Shown here in pieces: positions 10,559-19,203 of a stretch of DNA of 64,000 nucleotides. Source of the stretch: Kocuria atrinae C3-8 (GTDB lineage Bacteria; Actinomycetota; Actinomycetes; Actinomycetales; Micrococcaceae); the NCBI RefSeq assembly GCF_000286355.1, contig NZ_AJXN01000110.1:19419-83418 (forward strand), in the 5' to 3' direction. The notes under the pieces were generated by a model. That model searched no databases, was not told the origin of the DNA, and saw nothing but the letters and a program-made list of their open reading frames with translations. Both the position numbers and the translations under genes were made by a program. How positions within the stretch are numbered: position 1 is the first letter of the stretch; each line of letters begins with the position of its first letter.

Positions 10559-11340
10559 TTAGTACTTGGCCGACTGGCCGCCGTCGATGGGGAGGACGGT
10601 GCCGTTGACGAACGGCGCCTCCCCGGACAGGAAGAACGCGACGACCGAGGCGACTTCCTCGGGCTTACCAAAGCGCTTGAACGGGTTCACGGACACGAAC
10701 TGCATACCCGCTTCCTCCCAGTTCTCGGGATCCATCTGCTTGAGAGACGCCTCGACCATGGCGGTCATGATGGCGCCCGGGGCAATGGCGTTGATCGTGA
10801 TGCCGTACTGGCCGTACTCGACCGCCGAGTTGCGTGTCAGGCCCACCACGCCGTGCTTGGAGGCGGAGTAACCGGACTGGTTGCCCACGCCGCGGATGCC
10901 GCCCACGGAGGCGCAGTTCAGAATCGAACCGTAGCCCTGCTCACGCATCACTTTGAGGACCGCGGCCATTCCGTAGAACACGCCGTTGAGGTTGACGGCC
11001 AGCACCTTGGAGAATTCATCGGCACCGAAGTCTTCGGTGAGGTTCTGACGTCCTTCGATGCCGGCGTTGTTGAAGAAGCCGTCGATCTTGCCGAACTCGT
11101 TGACGGTCGCGTCCACGTACTTCTGGACCTGCACCTCATCGGAGACGTCCGCGGCCATGGTCAGGATCTTGGCCTTGGGTGCGGCTTCGAGCACCAGAGC
11201 TTGGCGGCCTCCAGGGCATCTTCGTTGAGGTCCACGAGGACCAGGTTGGCGCCCTCGGAGCCGATGCGAACGGCGGATTCCAGACCCAGGCCGGATGCTG
11301 CGCCGGTGATGATCACTACTTTGTCGGTGAATCGTGCCAT
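10559..11340 (-). CDS. Short-chain dehydrogenase/reductase, levodione-reductase-like
   Basis: A classical SDR of 260 residues after restoring one base near 11200. NAD(P)-binding TGAASGLG, structural NNAG, catalytic Ser in CASVGG and YSASK are all present. The stretch FFNNAGIEG with VGNQSGYSASKHGVVGL and the ending IDGGQS are what I recall of levodione reductase from Corynebacterium aquaticum, an enzyme acting on cyclic ketones. The start at 11340 has AAAGGA upstream. Physiological substrate is not determinable. Single gene, no obvious operon partner. Confidence 0.85.
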
Positions 11341-11439
11341 GTGATGTCCTTTCCTAGCCGGAGAGGCTGGTGGCGATGGGGCGCGGAACCGCACCCTCCG
11401 TTCCACCGTAGCGATCGGACACGAACGCTTCCTTAAATG

Positions 11440-12030
11440 TCAGGCCCACACCCCGGAGCTCCCCCGCCGGTGACTACCCATCAGGTGGGTGTTCACCATG
11501 CCGATCGCTTCCATCAGGGCGAACATGGTGGTGGGTCCCACGAACGAGAACCCACGTTTCTTGAGTTCCTTGGACAGGGCTTTGGACTCCTCGGACACGG
11601 TCGGGACCTGCTCGAACGTCTCTGGTCGCGGGGTGTCGGCGGGTTTGAACGACCAGACCAGGTCCACCAGTCCCCCGTCCTCGCGCAGGGCACCGTGGCT
11701 TGGCGTTATTGATGGCTGCGACGATCTTCTGTCGGTTCCGGATGATGCGGGCGTCTACCAAGAGCCTGGCCACGTCAGTTTCACCGAAGGTCGCCACCGC
11801 GTCCGGGTCGAAGTCCTTGAACACTTCCCGGAAGGCCGGTCGCTTCGCCAGGACCGTGCGCCACGACAGCCCGGCTTGGAACCCCTCGAGCGTCACCCGT
11901 TCGAACATCCCGGTCTCGTCCGTCACGGGCATCCCCCACTCGGTGTCGTAGTAGTCGCGCAGTAACGGGTCCTTGGCGGCCCACACGGGCGCGCCAGGCC
12001 GTCCTCGCCGATGACCAGATCAGGATTCAT
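11440..12030 (-). CDS. tag: DNA-3-methyladenine glycosylase I
   Basis: Removes 3-methyladenine from alkylated DNA in base excision repair. Three bases are missing (near 11989, CCCC read as CCC; near 11699 and 11690, both in GGCC/GGCCC). Repair gives 197 residues starting MNPDLVIGEDGLARP, then DPLLRDYYDTEWG, FQAGLSW, ATFGETDVARLL and GFSFVGPTTMFALMEAIG, the ordered Tag motifs. Its ATG (12030) overlaps the acetyltransferase stop by 11 nt, so it is translationally coupled as the last gene of a three-gene operon. Confidence 0.88.
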
Positions 12031-12583
12031 TGCCATTCGACTGCCCCTTCCGCGCCGTCGGTGCCGTGATCTCGAAAAGCTCGCAGGCGGCGTCGTAATA
12101 GGCGTCGCTCAGGCGCAGGTGCGTCATGCCCAGCCGTAGGCACACCGCTTGCGATGGCTTGTTGGCCGGATTAGTCACGGCCACCACGCGCTCGAGACCG
12201 GCCGCAAAGGCGTGTTCCAGGACCACCCGAGCCGCTTCGGTGGCGTAACCGTGGCCCCAATGATCGGGGTGGAAATGCCAACCGATTTCGATGTCCCGTT
12301 CCGCCTTGGTGCCGCTGTCCGGAATGGGCTTGAGCAGCAGGGACCCCGTCACCGTTCCGTCTTCGAGGCACACCGCCCACAGCCCTTGCACCGGTTCGTC
12401 CAGGTAGCGCTCGTTCCATGCCGCGATCTTGGTCCGCGCCGCCTCCGGGGTCCGCACGCGCTGCTCACCGTCGCCCAGGTAACGCTGCACGTCCGCTCGT
12501 GAATAGAGGTCCTGGACGAACGCCGCGTCAGCCAGCGAATAGGGCCGCAATAACAACCGCTGCGTCTCCAGGGGATGCGTCAC
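12020..12583 (-). CDS. GNAT N-acetyltransferase, RimJ/RimL type
   Basis: 187 residues, intact. It opens TQRLLLRPYSLADA and carries the acetyl-CoA loop around DHWGHGYATEA, matching the RimJ/RimL-like subgroup that acetylates protein N-termini or amino groups of small molecules. The GTG start at 12583 overlaps the upstream stop by 4 nt (GTGA), showing tight coupling to the membrane-protein gene. Acceptor substrate unknown. Confidence 0.85.
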   Translation of the reverse strand: MTHPLETQRLLLRPYSLADAAFVQDLYSRADVQRYLGDGEQRVRTPEAARTKIAAWNERYLDEPVQGLWAVCLEDGTVTGSLLLKPIPDSGTKAERDIEIGWHFHPDHWGHGYATEAARVVLEHAFAAGLERVVAVTNPANKPSQAVCLRLGMTHLRLSDAYYDAACELFEITAPTARKGQSNGNES

Positions 12584-13187
12584 AACCGGTTCGATTCCGA
12601 CGACGCCGCTGCGCCACCTTCGTGCCTCGGCTCGCCATGGGCATCCTGGGCCTCCATGCGATCGAGTAGCTCGTCCTCACTGAGCGGTTCGCCGCGCAAG
12701 GCTCGGCGGGTATTGCGGAGGTCGGTGAGCGCCAGCAGCACCAGGCGACCGCCATGGCCATGGAGATCACGCCGAAGGTGTTGGCGAACCCATACGAGAT
12801 CCCCGACATGTTCGGACCGGTCAGGGCTGTGAATACTGATTCCATTCCGTCCGATGTGGAGTCCGGGAGGAAGAATCCGAACAGCGCCGTGACAATCCAT
12901 GAACCCATGGCGGTCAGACTTGCACGCAGACTCACCGACTCCGATGGATAGAACTTCGCATCTCTGGCGAACAGCACCGCGGCCGCGGTGTGCAGCGCCA
13001 TCAGGGGAACGCCCAGACCGAATGCGTAGACCCACACGAGCGATCCCAGGGCACCCACCGTGATGCGCCCGAACACCACCCACATCACCAACACGATGGC
13101 CGCAACGATCATGGTCATCGGTAAGGCGCGCCGCCCTGCGGAACCAGATCGGTGCAATTCGCCGGGATGCGTGTCGTAGGGGGTCAT
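12580..13187 (-). CDS. Multi-pass membrane protein, unknown function
   Basis: 202 residues after restoring one base near 12744 (GCCCTGG read as GCCTGG). About five hydrophobic segments follow a short polar N-terminus (MTPYDTHPGELHRSG), and the tail after about residue 155 is charged (LSEDELLDRMEAQD). The first gene of the operon with the acetyltransferase and tag. I do not recognise a family. Confidence 0.7.
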
Positions 13188-13286
13188 GTCTTCATCGTAA
13201 GTGCCCCAGCAGCCACGAACGCGACCTCCCTACCCAGACAGCAAGGTGATTTGCGGTCCCACTGCTCTTGAGTGATTCAATTCATG

Positions 13287-13304
13287 ATGCAAGGATTGAT
13301 GCAT
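13287..13304. promoter_or_regulatory. Dyad at the toxin-antitoxin promoter/start
   Basis: ATGCA (13287-13291) and TGCAT (13300-13304) form an inverted repeat that covers the antitoxin ribosome site AAGGA and its start codon; TGATGCA also occurs twice in direct order. It is placed where an antitoxin would autorepress. Confidence 0.4.
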
Positions 13305-13599
13305 GTCATCCACGCAGAAGACCCGGCGCCTTTCCCTTCCCCTCTCAGATCGGGACGAAGCAGATCTTGAGGCTCTCAGACGAGCGCCCGAGGTACTTGA
13401 GACCCTCCCCGGAAATGTCTCTGAAAAGTCCTCCGATGCGGCCCTTCTTCATGCGGTTGTTGAAATGGGCTTCCAGCGAATTCGCGAGTTCCATATGGAC
13501 CTTCAGTACGCCCACATCGCAGTGGAAATCCAAGACTCCCGGGATAGTCGACGCAAGCGGGCTACCCAACGGCCTCGCGGCACAGCGGGCCCCCAATGA
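13303..13599 (+). CDS. Antitoxin partner of MazF-type toxin
   Basis: 98 residues, start ATG at 13303 with AAGGA seven nt upstream. The N-terminal SLPLSDRDEADLEALR segment could be a short DNA-binding module and the C-terminus is basic (RDSRRKRATQRPRG). I do not recognise a standard MazE or CopG signature, so the assignment rests on its position: its stop overlaps the toxin ATG (ATGA, 4 nt). Confidence 0.65.
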   Translation: MSSTQKTRRLSLPLSDRDEADLEALRRAPEVLETLPGNVSEKSSDAALLHAVVEMGFQRIREFHMDLQYAHIAVEIQDSRDSRRKRATQRPRGTAGPQ

Positions 13600-13934
13600 C
13601 CCGGATGCTCCGGGGGCAAGTTTGGGAAGCAACACTGGATCAGAGCGTGGGCTCGAAAATGTGGGTCGTGGTCTCTCACAATCCTCGAAATAGAAACTTC
13701 GACACCGCGCTTGCGGTTCGCGTGACCACGACCAATCGGCACGCGAACCTTCCGACGGTTATCGCACTCCCCGCGGGCGAGAGCATTCACGGATGGGTCG
13801 TCTGCGATTCCTTGACGGAACTCTGGGATGAAGATCTGAATCAAGCTGAGCCGACAGGGGCACTGAGCCCCCGAACCATGAATCTCATCGCACCCGGACT
13901 GATGGCAGCCCTCGGGCTGCCCCCAAGCAGCTGA
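13596..13934 (+). CDS. PemK/MazF-like endoribonuclease toxin
   Basis: 112 residues. RGQVWEATLD near the N-terminus, WVVVSHNPRNRNFDTALAV and the later Thr-rich strand fit the SH3-like barrel of MazF/PemK toxins, which cut mRNA at short motifs. The gene overlaps the antitoxin by 4 nt, the usual arrangement. It is a stand-alone chromosomal module between an acetyltransferase operon and a HAD phosphatase. Confidence 0.75.
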   Translation: MTRMLRGQVWEATLDQSVGSKMWVVVSHNPRNRNFDTALAVRVTTTNRHANLPTVIALPAGESIHGWVVCDSLTELWDEDLNQAEPTGALSPRTMNLIAPGLMAALGLPPSS

Positions 13935-14030
13935 GCATCCCAGCGCTCACCTCACGAAGATCAGCAGTCACCCTATCTTCGCGCCGGTCATGCCCATTTT
14001 GGTGTCAGTTCTGGCCAGTACAGTGACACC

Positions 14031-14697
14031 ATGACCGCTACTTCATTCCCTCGCGCAGTACTGTTCGACCACGACGGAACCTGGTGGACACCGAACCTTG
14101 TGGGCCCAGGGTAAGGAGCAGTTGGCGGCAACTCACGGTGGGGAATGGACCCAGGCGGACACCGACGCAACCCTGGGCAAGCCCATCGCCAAAACGGTCG
14201 AACGACTCAGCGAACTGGGCGTGCCCGGTGACCTGGATCAGGTGTTCCAGGAGTTCTACGAGGTACTCGGAAAGATCCTCGAAGAGAACCCTCCCGGTTT
14301 CATCGCGGGAGTCGAACCGCTACTGAGGGATCTCGCGGACGCCGGGATCCCCGCGGCGATCGTCACCAACGCGACCACGGACGTCGCCAAGTACACGGCC
14401 TCCATCGCGCCGGACAACCTCTTTCAGGTGATTATCGGCGATCAAGAGGTCGCTGCGGGTGTGAAGCCCAAGCCGGACCCGGATGCCTACCTGCAGGCAG
14501 CCAAGCGCCTGGGTGTGGACCCGCAGGACTGCGTGGTCATCGAGGATTCCCCGTCGGGCGCTCAAGCCGGTGTTGCCGCGGGCATCATCACCGTGGCGGT
14601 CCCGGGCGAGCAGGAGATCCCGGCCCAGCCCGGCGTGGTGCACGTACCCAATCACTCCGAGCTCACCCTGGACTTCCTACGCATGCTCAAGCCGTGA
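14031..14697 (+). CDS. HAD-superfamily phosphatase (beta-phosphoglucomutase/Gph-like)
   Basis: 222 residues after restoring two bases near 14081 and 14097 (both CCCT read as CCT). Motif I is FD13-H-D15-GT, motif II VTNAT, Lys in GVKPKPDPD and motif IV VIEDSPSG. The helical cap between residues 20 and 90 indicates a small-substrate sugar-phosphate or glycolate phosphatase. No ribosome site precedes the ATG; TACAGT at 14019-14024 lies 6 nt upstream, so a leaderless transcript is plausible. Confidence 0.83.
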
Positions 14698-14700
14698 CGT

Positions 14701-16434
14701 TCATGCGCTGAGCAGCTGAACAGCACTTTCAGACAACAGAAAGCAGGGGGGCCAGTTTCGATTCGAACTGCGCCCTGCTTGATCAGTACCCGGGTTTAGC
14801 GCGCCCTGGTCCTGGCGATTCGCCCGACGACGACGCTGGGCCGCGGCGGTTGCGCGGTCAGGAGTCTGGCCGGCCGAGTGCGAACGCTGGCCGGAGCCGC
14901 TGCGCTCACCGCGAGGCTTGTCACTGCGAGCGCCCGATGCCGAACCGGCACCCTGCGACTTACCGCCGAAGCGACGATTGCCGGAACCGGCGGCGTCGGA
15001 ACGGGACACGTTGCTGCGAGCACCGCCCGAACGTGTGCCGCCGGAACGCTTGCCTTCGGTACGAGCAGCACCGTCGCGTGCGGAGCCGTCACGCTCGGTG
15101 CGGGACCTGCCAGCGCCGGAACGGCCACCGTTGCGACCGCCGGAACGAGCGCCGTCGTTACGGCCACCGGAACGACCACCCGAGCGCGGCTTGGAACCGC
15201 GACCGCCCTGGCCGCCACCGTTACCGGACTGGGGCGCGGGCTGGTAGGCAACGCGCTCGGCGCGCTCGCCCACCAGGTCCGCGACGATCTCGGAACCGGG
15301 AGACACAGCGTCAATGCGAGCGCGCACGCCGGCCTTCTGCATGAGCTTGTCCACGTCGCCGCGCTCTTCGGTCGTGGAAATGGTGATCACGGAACCGGAA
15401 GCGCCGGCGCGAGCCGTACGACCGGAACGGTGCAGGTAGGACTTGTGCTCGGCGGGCGGGTCGATGTGAACGACCAGCTCCACGTCGTCAACGTGCACGC
15501 CGCGGGCGGCCACGTCGGTAGCCACGAGCACGCGCACCTCACCGTTGGAGAACGCGGCCAGGTTACGGTCGCGAGCGTTCTGCGACAGGTTGCCCTGCAG
15601 ATCCACTGCGGGGATACCCGACTGGTTGAGCTTCTTGGCCATCTTCTTGGCGCGGTACTTGGTGCGCGTGAACATCACGCGGCGACCGGTACCGGAGGCC
15701 AGGGTCTCGATGAGCGCCTGCTTGTCGTCGTTGTTCACGACCAGCACGTGGTGATCCATGGTGGTCACCGCGGCCTTGGCAACGTCCGCCGAGTGCAACA
15801 CGGGGTTGCTCAGGAACTTCTTGACCAGGGTGTCCACGCCGTTGTCCAAGGTGGCGGAGAACAGCAGACGCTGGCTCCCCTTGGGGGTACGGGACAGGAT
15901 GCGGGTGACCACGGGCAGGAAGCCCATGTCGGCCATGTGATCGGCCTCGTCAAGGACCGTCACGCGGATCTCGTCCAGGGTCAGGACGCCCTGCTTGAGC
16001 AGGTCATCCAGGCGGCCCGGGCAGGCCACCACGATGTCCACACCCTTGGCGAGCTCCTGCTCCTGACGCTTCTGGGACACGCCACCGAAGATCACGGTGG
16101 TGCTCAGTCCGGCAGCCTTGGCCAGCGGAGCCACGGTGCGGTCGATCTGGGTCGCCAGCTCACGAGTGGGAGCCAGCACCAGACCGGTGGGGCGGTTGGC
16201 GCGGCGAGGTGCCCGAGCGGCGTCGTCCACCATGCCCGCCAGGCGAGCCACGAGCGGAAGCGCGAAGGCCACGGTCTTGCCGGAGCCGGTGCGGCCGCGA
16301 CCCAGGACGTCCCGGCCGGCCAGCGAATCGGGAAGGGTTTTTTCTTGAATGGGGAAGGCTTCGGTGATGCCGGTACGGGCAAGGTCAGCCGAAAGGACCT
16401 CGGGCACGCCGAGGTTTACAAAATTAGTAGACAA
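14701..16434 (-). CDS. DEAD-box ATP-dependent RNA helicase
   Basis: 577 residues from a TTG start at 16434 (MSTNFVNLGVPEV). The Q-motif region, GRTGSGKT, APTREL, CPGR, DEAD, SAT and HRSGRTARAG appear in order. The C-terminal 170 residues are a low-complexity Arg/Gly/Ser tail (repeats like SGGRSGGR), typical of RhlE/DeaD-like helicases in ribosome assembly or cold growth. The last ~34 codons run through a hairpin (14741-14780). The other frame reaches TAA at 14796-14798 just before it, so an indel near the end may hide the true stop. Confidence 0.9.
   Translation of the reverse strand: MSTNFVNLGVPEVLSADLARTGITEAFPIQEKTLPDSLAGRDVLGRGRTGSGKTVAFALPLVARLAGMVDDAARAPRRANRPTGLVLAPTRELATQIDRTVAPLAKAAGLSTTVIFGGVSQKRQEQELAKGVDIVVACPGRLDDLLKQGVLTLDEIRVTVLDEADHMADMGFLPVVTRILSRTPKGSQRLLFSATLDNGVDTLVKKFLSNPVLHSADVAKAAVTTMDHHVLVVNNDDKQALIETLASGTGRRVMFTRTKYRAKKMAKKLNQSGIPAVDLQGNLSQNARDRNLAAFSNGEVRVLVATDVAARGVHVDDVELVVHIDPPAEHKSYLHRSGRTARAGASGSVITISTTEERGDVDKLMQKAGVRARIDAVSPGSEIVADLVGERAERVAYQPAPQSGNGGGQGGRGSKPRSGGRSGGRNDGARSGGRNGGRSGAGRSRTERDGSARDGAARTEGKRSGGTRSGGARSNVSRSDAAGSGNRRFGGKSQGAGSASGARSDKPRGERSGSGQRSHSAGQTPDRATAAAQRRRRANRQDQGALNPGTDQAGRSSNRNWPPCFLLSESAVQLLSA
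14741..14780. terminator. Hairpin at the helicase 3' end
   Basis: AAGCAGGG (14741-14748) pairs with CCCTGCTT (14773-14780), with an inner CAGTT/AACTG stem. It serves the convergent HAD and helicase genes. Confidence 0.65.
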
Positions 16435-16634
16435 GGAAAGTCTTTCAGGTTGGTCCACGCGAAACGATTCCGCGCGCACGCGCCATAAGCCAAATCTGGG
16501 GCGCGAACTGCGCGCCTTGGACCGGCGCGCCAACCTCGTGAAATGCACGAGGGAACTTAGCCAGTGTACACACGTCACCTACTGACCGGTTAGGACGCAT
16601 GCCACAGCTCCACTCAACTCTGACTGGGAACAAG

Positions 16635-16672
16635 CGTGCGGCCCGGGCCGTTTCCAGGCTCCGGGCCGCACG
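16635..16672. terminator. Hairpin downstream of second SDR
   Basis: Perfect 12-bp stem CGTGCGGCCCGG / CCGGGCCGCACG, 14-nt loop, 19 nt after the dehydrogenase stop. Confidence 0.7.
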
Positions 16673-16690
16673 TGTCCACGAGGTGGCGGA

Positions 16691-17442
16691 TCAGATGGCG
16701 GTGTAGCCGCCGTCCACCAGGTAGTAGCCGCCGGTCATGAAGGAAGCACCGTCCGACAGCAGGAACGTGGTCAGCTGCGCGACCTCTTCGGAGGTGCCCA
16801 GGCGACCCATCGGGTGCGCGTTGACCAGGGCTTCCTTGGCGCCGGCGGGGAGGTTCGCGAGCAACGGGGTCTCGATGTAGGCCGGGCCCACCGCGTTGAT
16901 GCGGACACCGCGCTGGCCGTAGTCCACGGCGGTCTGCTTGGTCAGACCCACCACGCCGTGCTTGGCGGCGGTGTACGCGCTGTTGCCAACACCTGTGGCC
17001 ACGGTCGAGTGGATGGAGCCGATGTTCACGATGGCTCCGCCACCGTGCTGCTCGATCACCGGAAGCTCAGCGGCCATACCGTAGGCCACGCCATTGAGGT
17101 CGATGGCCACGGTGCGGTCCCAGGCATCCATATCGGTTTCGCCCAGGGCCTCGACCTGACCGCCCACACCGGCGTTGTTCACGGCGTAGTGCAGGCCGCC
17201 GTAGGTCTGCACCGCAAAATCAACGGCCGCCTGCGCGTCCTCGCGCTTGGAGACGTCCTGGCGAATGCCGGCCGCGTCACCACCGGCGGCATGATGGCCT
17301 GGACCACGTTGTCGATGCCGGTCGAATCGATATCGGTCACCACGACCTTGGCGCCGCGCTTGGCCAGATCCTTGGCAATCGCCTCGCCGATTCCCGACGC
17401 CGCTCCGGTCACCAGTGCCACGCGTCCGCTGAATTCAGACAT
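16691..17442 (-). CDS. Short-chain dehydrogenase/reductase 2
   Basis: 250 residues after restoring one G near 17290 (GGCC read as GCC). TGAASGIG, NNAG, catalytic Ser (NIGSIHS) and YTAAK are present; the ending VDGGYTAI is typical of sugar-alcohol or acetoin/3-oxoacyl reductases. I chose ATG at 17442 because AAGGAG lies 5 nt upstream. Single gene. Substrate unknown; NAD versus NADP preference is not clear (acidic D after the second strand, VTDIDS, favours NAD). Confidence 0.83.
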
Positions 17443-17542
17443 TTCCACTCCTTCTCTTGGGGATCATCTCGTCCCTTCAAGTCTTAGTGTTTTGGGCCAC
17501 AAATGCCAGGGAATCCCCCGTGTTGCTGACCGGTCTCGCAGA

Positions 17543-17582
17543 CAGCGGAAGCGGCCCGGGGTCTCCCGGGCCGCTTCCGCTG
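17543..17582. terminator. Terminator after the DJ-1 gene
   Basis: Perfect 18-bp stem (17543-17560 with 17565-17582) with a GTCT loop, 46 nt downstream of the DJ-1 stop. Confidence 0.8.
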
Positions 17583-17627
17583 ACGTTCGGGCTCGCACAG
17601 TGCGGTCACCTGCTGATCATCGAGATG

Positions 17628-18404
17628 TCAGTCCTCTTCTTCGGCTGCCTTCTCCGCGTCCTTCTCGGCACGCAGTTCCTCGGAGGCCTTTTCTTCCTCT
17701 GCCTTTTCCTCGAGCACGACCTCGGTGAGGAGCTTGGTCATTTCCTTGGCCACGCCAGCGGCGGACTGCGGGTTCTGCCCCGTGACCAGGTGGTCATCCA
17801 CCTGCACGTTCTCCGCCCAGTTGTCGTCGACCTTGACCGTGGCGCCCTGCTCTTCGAGCTTGTCCTGGAGCAGATACGGAACCACCTTGGTCTTACCCAC
17901 TTCTTCTTCCTCCGCGTTGGTGAATGCTGCCACCTTGCGCCCGGAGAGCAGGCCGATACCGTTGCTGAGCTCCACGTCCACCAGGCCGGAGGGGCCGTGG
18001 CAGACTGCGCCCACCACGCCGCCGCTGTCGTACACGGAGGCGATCAGCTTCTGCAGATCCTTGTTACCGGTGAAGTCCCACATGGTTCCGTGGCCACCCA
18101 CCAGGAACACTGCGTGGTACTGGCTGGGGTCAACCACGGAAACCTTGGGGGTGTTGTACATGGAGGCCTTGACGGTCTCGTCAGTGGTGAATTCCACCTG
18201 AATGGGGTCTTCCTCATCCAGTCCGTCCTGCGGCGGCTGGCCACCCTCGATGGACGCGAAGTCCACGAAGTACCCGGCATCGCGGAACACCTTCCAGGGG
18301 TGTGCCGCCTCGCCCACGAAGTAGCCCGTGGCCTCTCCGGTGTCGCCCAGGGTGTCATGGCTGGTCAGTACCAACAGAACCTTTTTCATGGTGCCAATGT
18401 CCAT
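17628..18404 (-). CDS. DJ-1/PfpI superfamily protein, HchA/Hsp31-like
   Basis: 258 residues from ATG 18404 (AAAGGAG upstream). The nucleophile elbow is AVCHGPSGL and the preceding strand FLVGGHG, as in Hsp31-type glyoxalase/deglycase proteins that detoxify methylglyoxal or repair glycated proteins. An unusual ~35-residue C-terminal tail is almost entirely Glu/Ala/Lys (EEKAEEEKASEELRAEKDAE), probably a charged helix. It is divergent from the DoxX gene. Confidence 0.85.
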   Translation of the reverse strand: MDIGTMKKVLLVLTSHDTLGDTGEATGYFVGEAAHPWKVFRDAGYFVDFASIEGGQPPQDGLDEEDPIQVEFTTDETVKASMYNTPKVSVVDPSQYHAVFLVGGHGTMWDFTGNKDLQKLIASVYDSGGVVGAVCHGPSGLVDVELSNGIGLLSGRKVAAFTNAEEEEVGKTKVVPYLLQDKLEEQGATVKVDDNWAENVQVDDHLVTGQNPQSAAGVAKEMTKLLTEVVLEEKAEEEKASEELRAEKDAEKAAEEED

Positions 18405-18518
18405 GCGTGCTCCTTTCGGCCGGCGCGCGTACTGCGCGCGTGTGAACGAGTTCACCCTAGCGCGGTGATCAGTGTGCTTCCAGCGGCGTTCGCTGATGGC
18501 ACCTTGTCGCGGCAACTG

Positions 18519-18549
18519 TTGACACATCACGCCCCATCGCTGTTAGCAT
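18519..18549 (+). promoter_or_regulatory. Sigma-70-type promoter of the DoxX gene
   Basis: TTGACA (18519-18524) and TAGCAT (18544-18549), spacing 19 nt (18 if TTAGCA is used), 63 nt upstream of the GTG start. Confidence 0.5.
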
Positions 18550-18611
18550 GAAATCGACAATTCACGCGGGTCGTGTAGATCGCCCGTGCTTTCCACCGAA
18601 AGGGCATTGAC

Positions 18612-19007
18612 GTGCGCATTTCCAACGCCATCCTCCGCGCCGTACCCGGCGCATTCCTCCTGCAGTCCGGCTACGGCAAGCTGAGCCTGGACAAAGAGTC
18701 CGCAGAGGGCCTCAAGCAGTTCGCCGCCACCGGCGTGCCCCAGTTCGCTGACTGGGATGCCGAGACCTTCGGCAAGTTCATCGCCGGTTCCGAGCTGGCC
18801 ATCGGTGGCTTGCTGGTCACCCCCATCGTCTCCAAGCGCCTGGCCGGCGCAGCCCTGCTGGCATTCTCCGCAGGCCTGCTCTCCATGTACTTCCGCAACC
18901 CGGAGATGACCCAGGACGACGGCATCCGCCCGTCCGAGGCGGGCATGACGCTGTCCAAGGACGCCTTCATGGCAGCCATCGGCGCAGCTCTGGTGGTCCA
19001 GAAGTAA
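18612..19007 (+). CDS. DoxX-like small membrane protein
   Basis: 131 residues with four hydrophobic segments. The opening RISNAILRAVPGAFLLQSGYGKL matches the first helix of the DoxX family (quinone-associated or thiol-redox membrane proteins). GTG start at 18612 with AAAGGG upstream. It is monocistronic, with its own promoter and a strong terminator. Exact role unknown. Confidence 0.75.
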   Translation: MRISNAILRAVPGAFLLQSGYGKLSLDKESAEGLKQFAATGVPQFADWDAETFGKFIAGSELAIGGLLVTPIVSKRLAGAALLAFSAGLLSMYFRNPEMTQDDGIRPSEAGMTLSKDAFMAAIGAALVVQK

Positions 19008-19030
19008 GTTCCTTTCCCCCTCGGGAAGTT

Positions 19031-19065
19031 CGACGACGCCGCAGCGAGACGCTGCGGCGTCGTCG
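19031..19065. terminator. Terminator after the DoxX gene
   Basis: Perfect 16-bp stem (19031-19046 with 19050-19065) closed by AGA. It contains the recurrent word CGACGACGCCGC. Confidence 0.85.
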
Positions 19066-19128
19066 CCGTTTAACACCACCTGCCTTAACGGTTCGGTCTT
19101 AAGCGGACTCGCCGCCGGATGAGCGGTA

Positions 19129-19142
19129 AGTCACAGGTGACT
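19129..19142. promoter_or_regulatory. Dyad upstream of AGCS symporter 1
   Basis: AGTCAC-AG-GTGACT, followed by a second palindrome CGTTAACG near 19153-19160. A possible operator; no regulator can be assigned. Confidence 0.35.
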
Positions 19143-19203
19143 CGCTGGTACGTTAACGAACTAATCGTTGCCCTTCCCTCCTCAAGGAAAGCCCTCGTTC
19201 CCC

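Noticed and set aside
19080..19203. Glycine riboswitch before AGCS symporter 1
   Set aside because: The characteristic GGAGAGA-type core and tandem aptamers are absent; only short dyads are seen.
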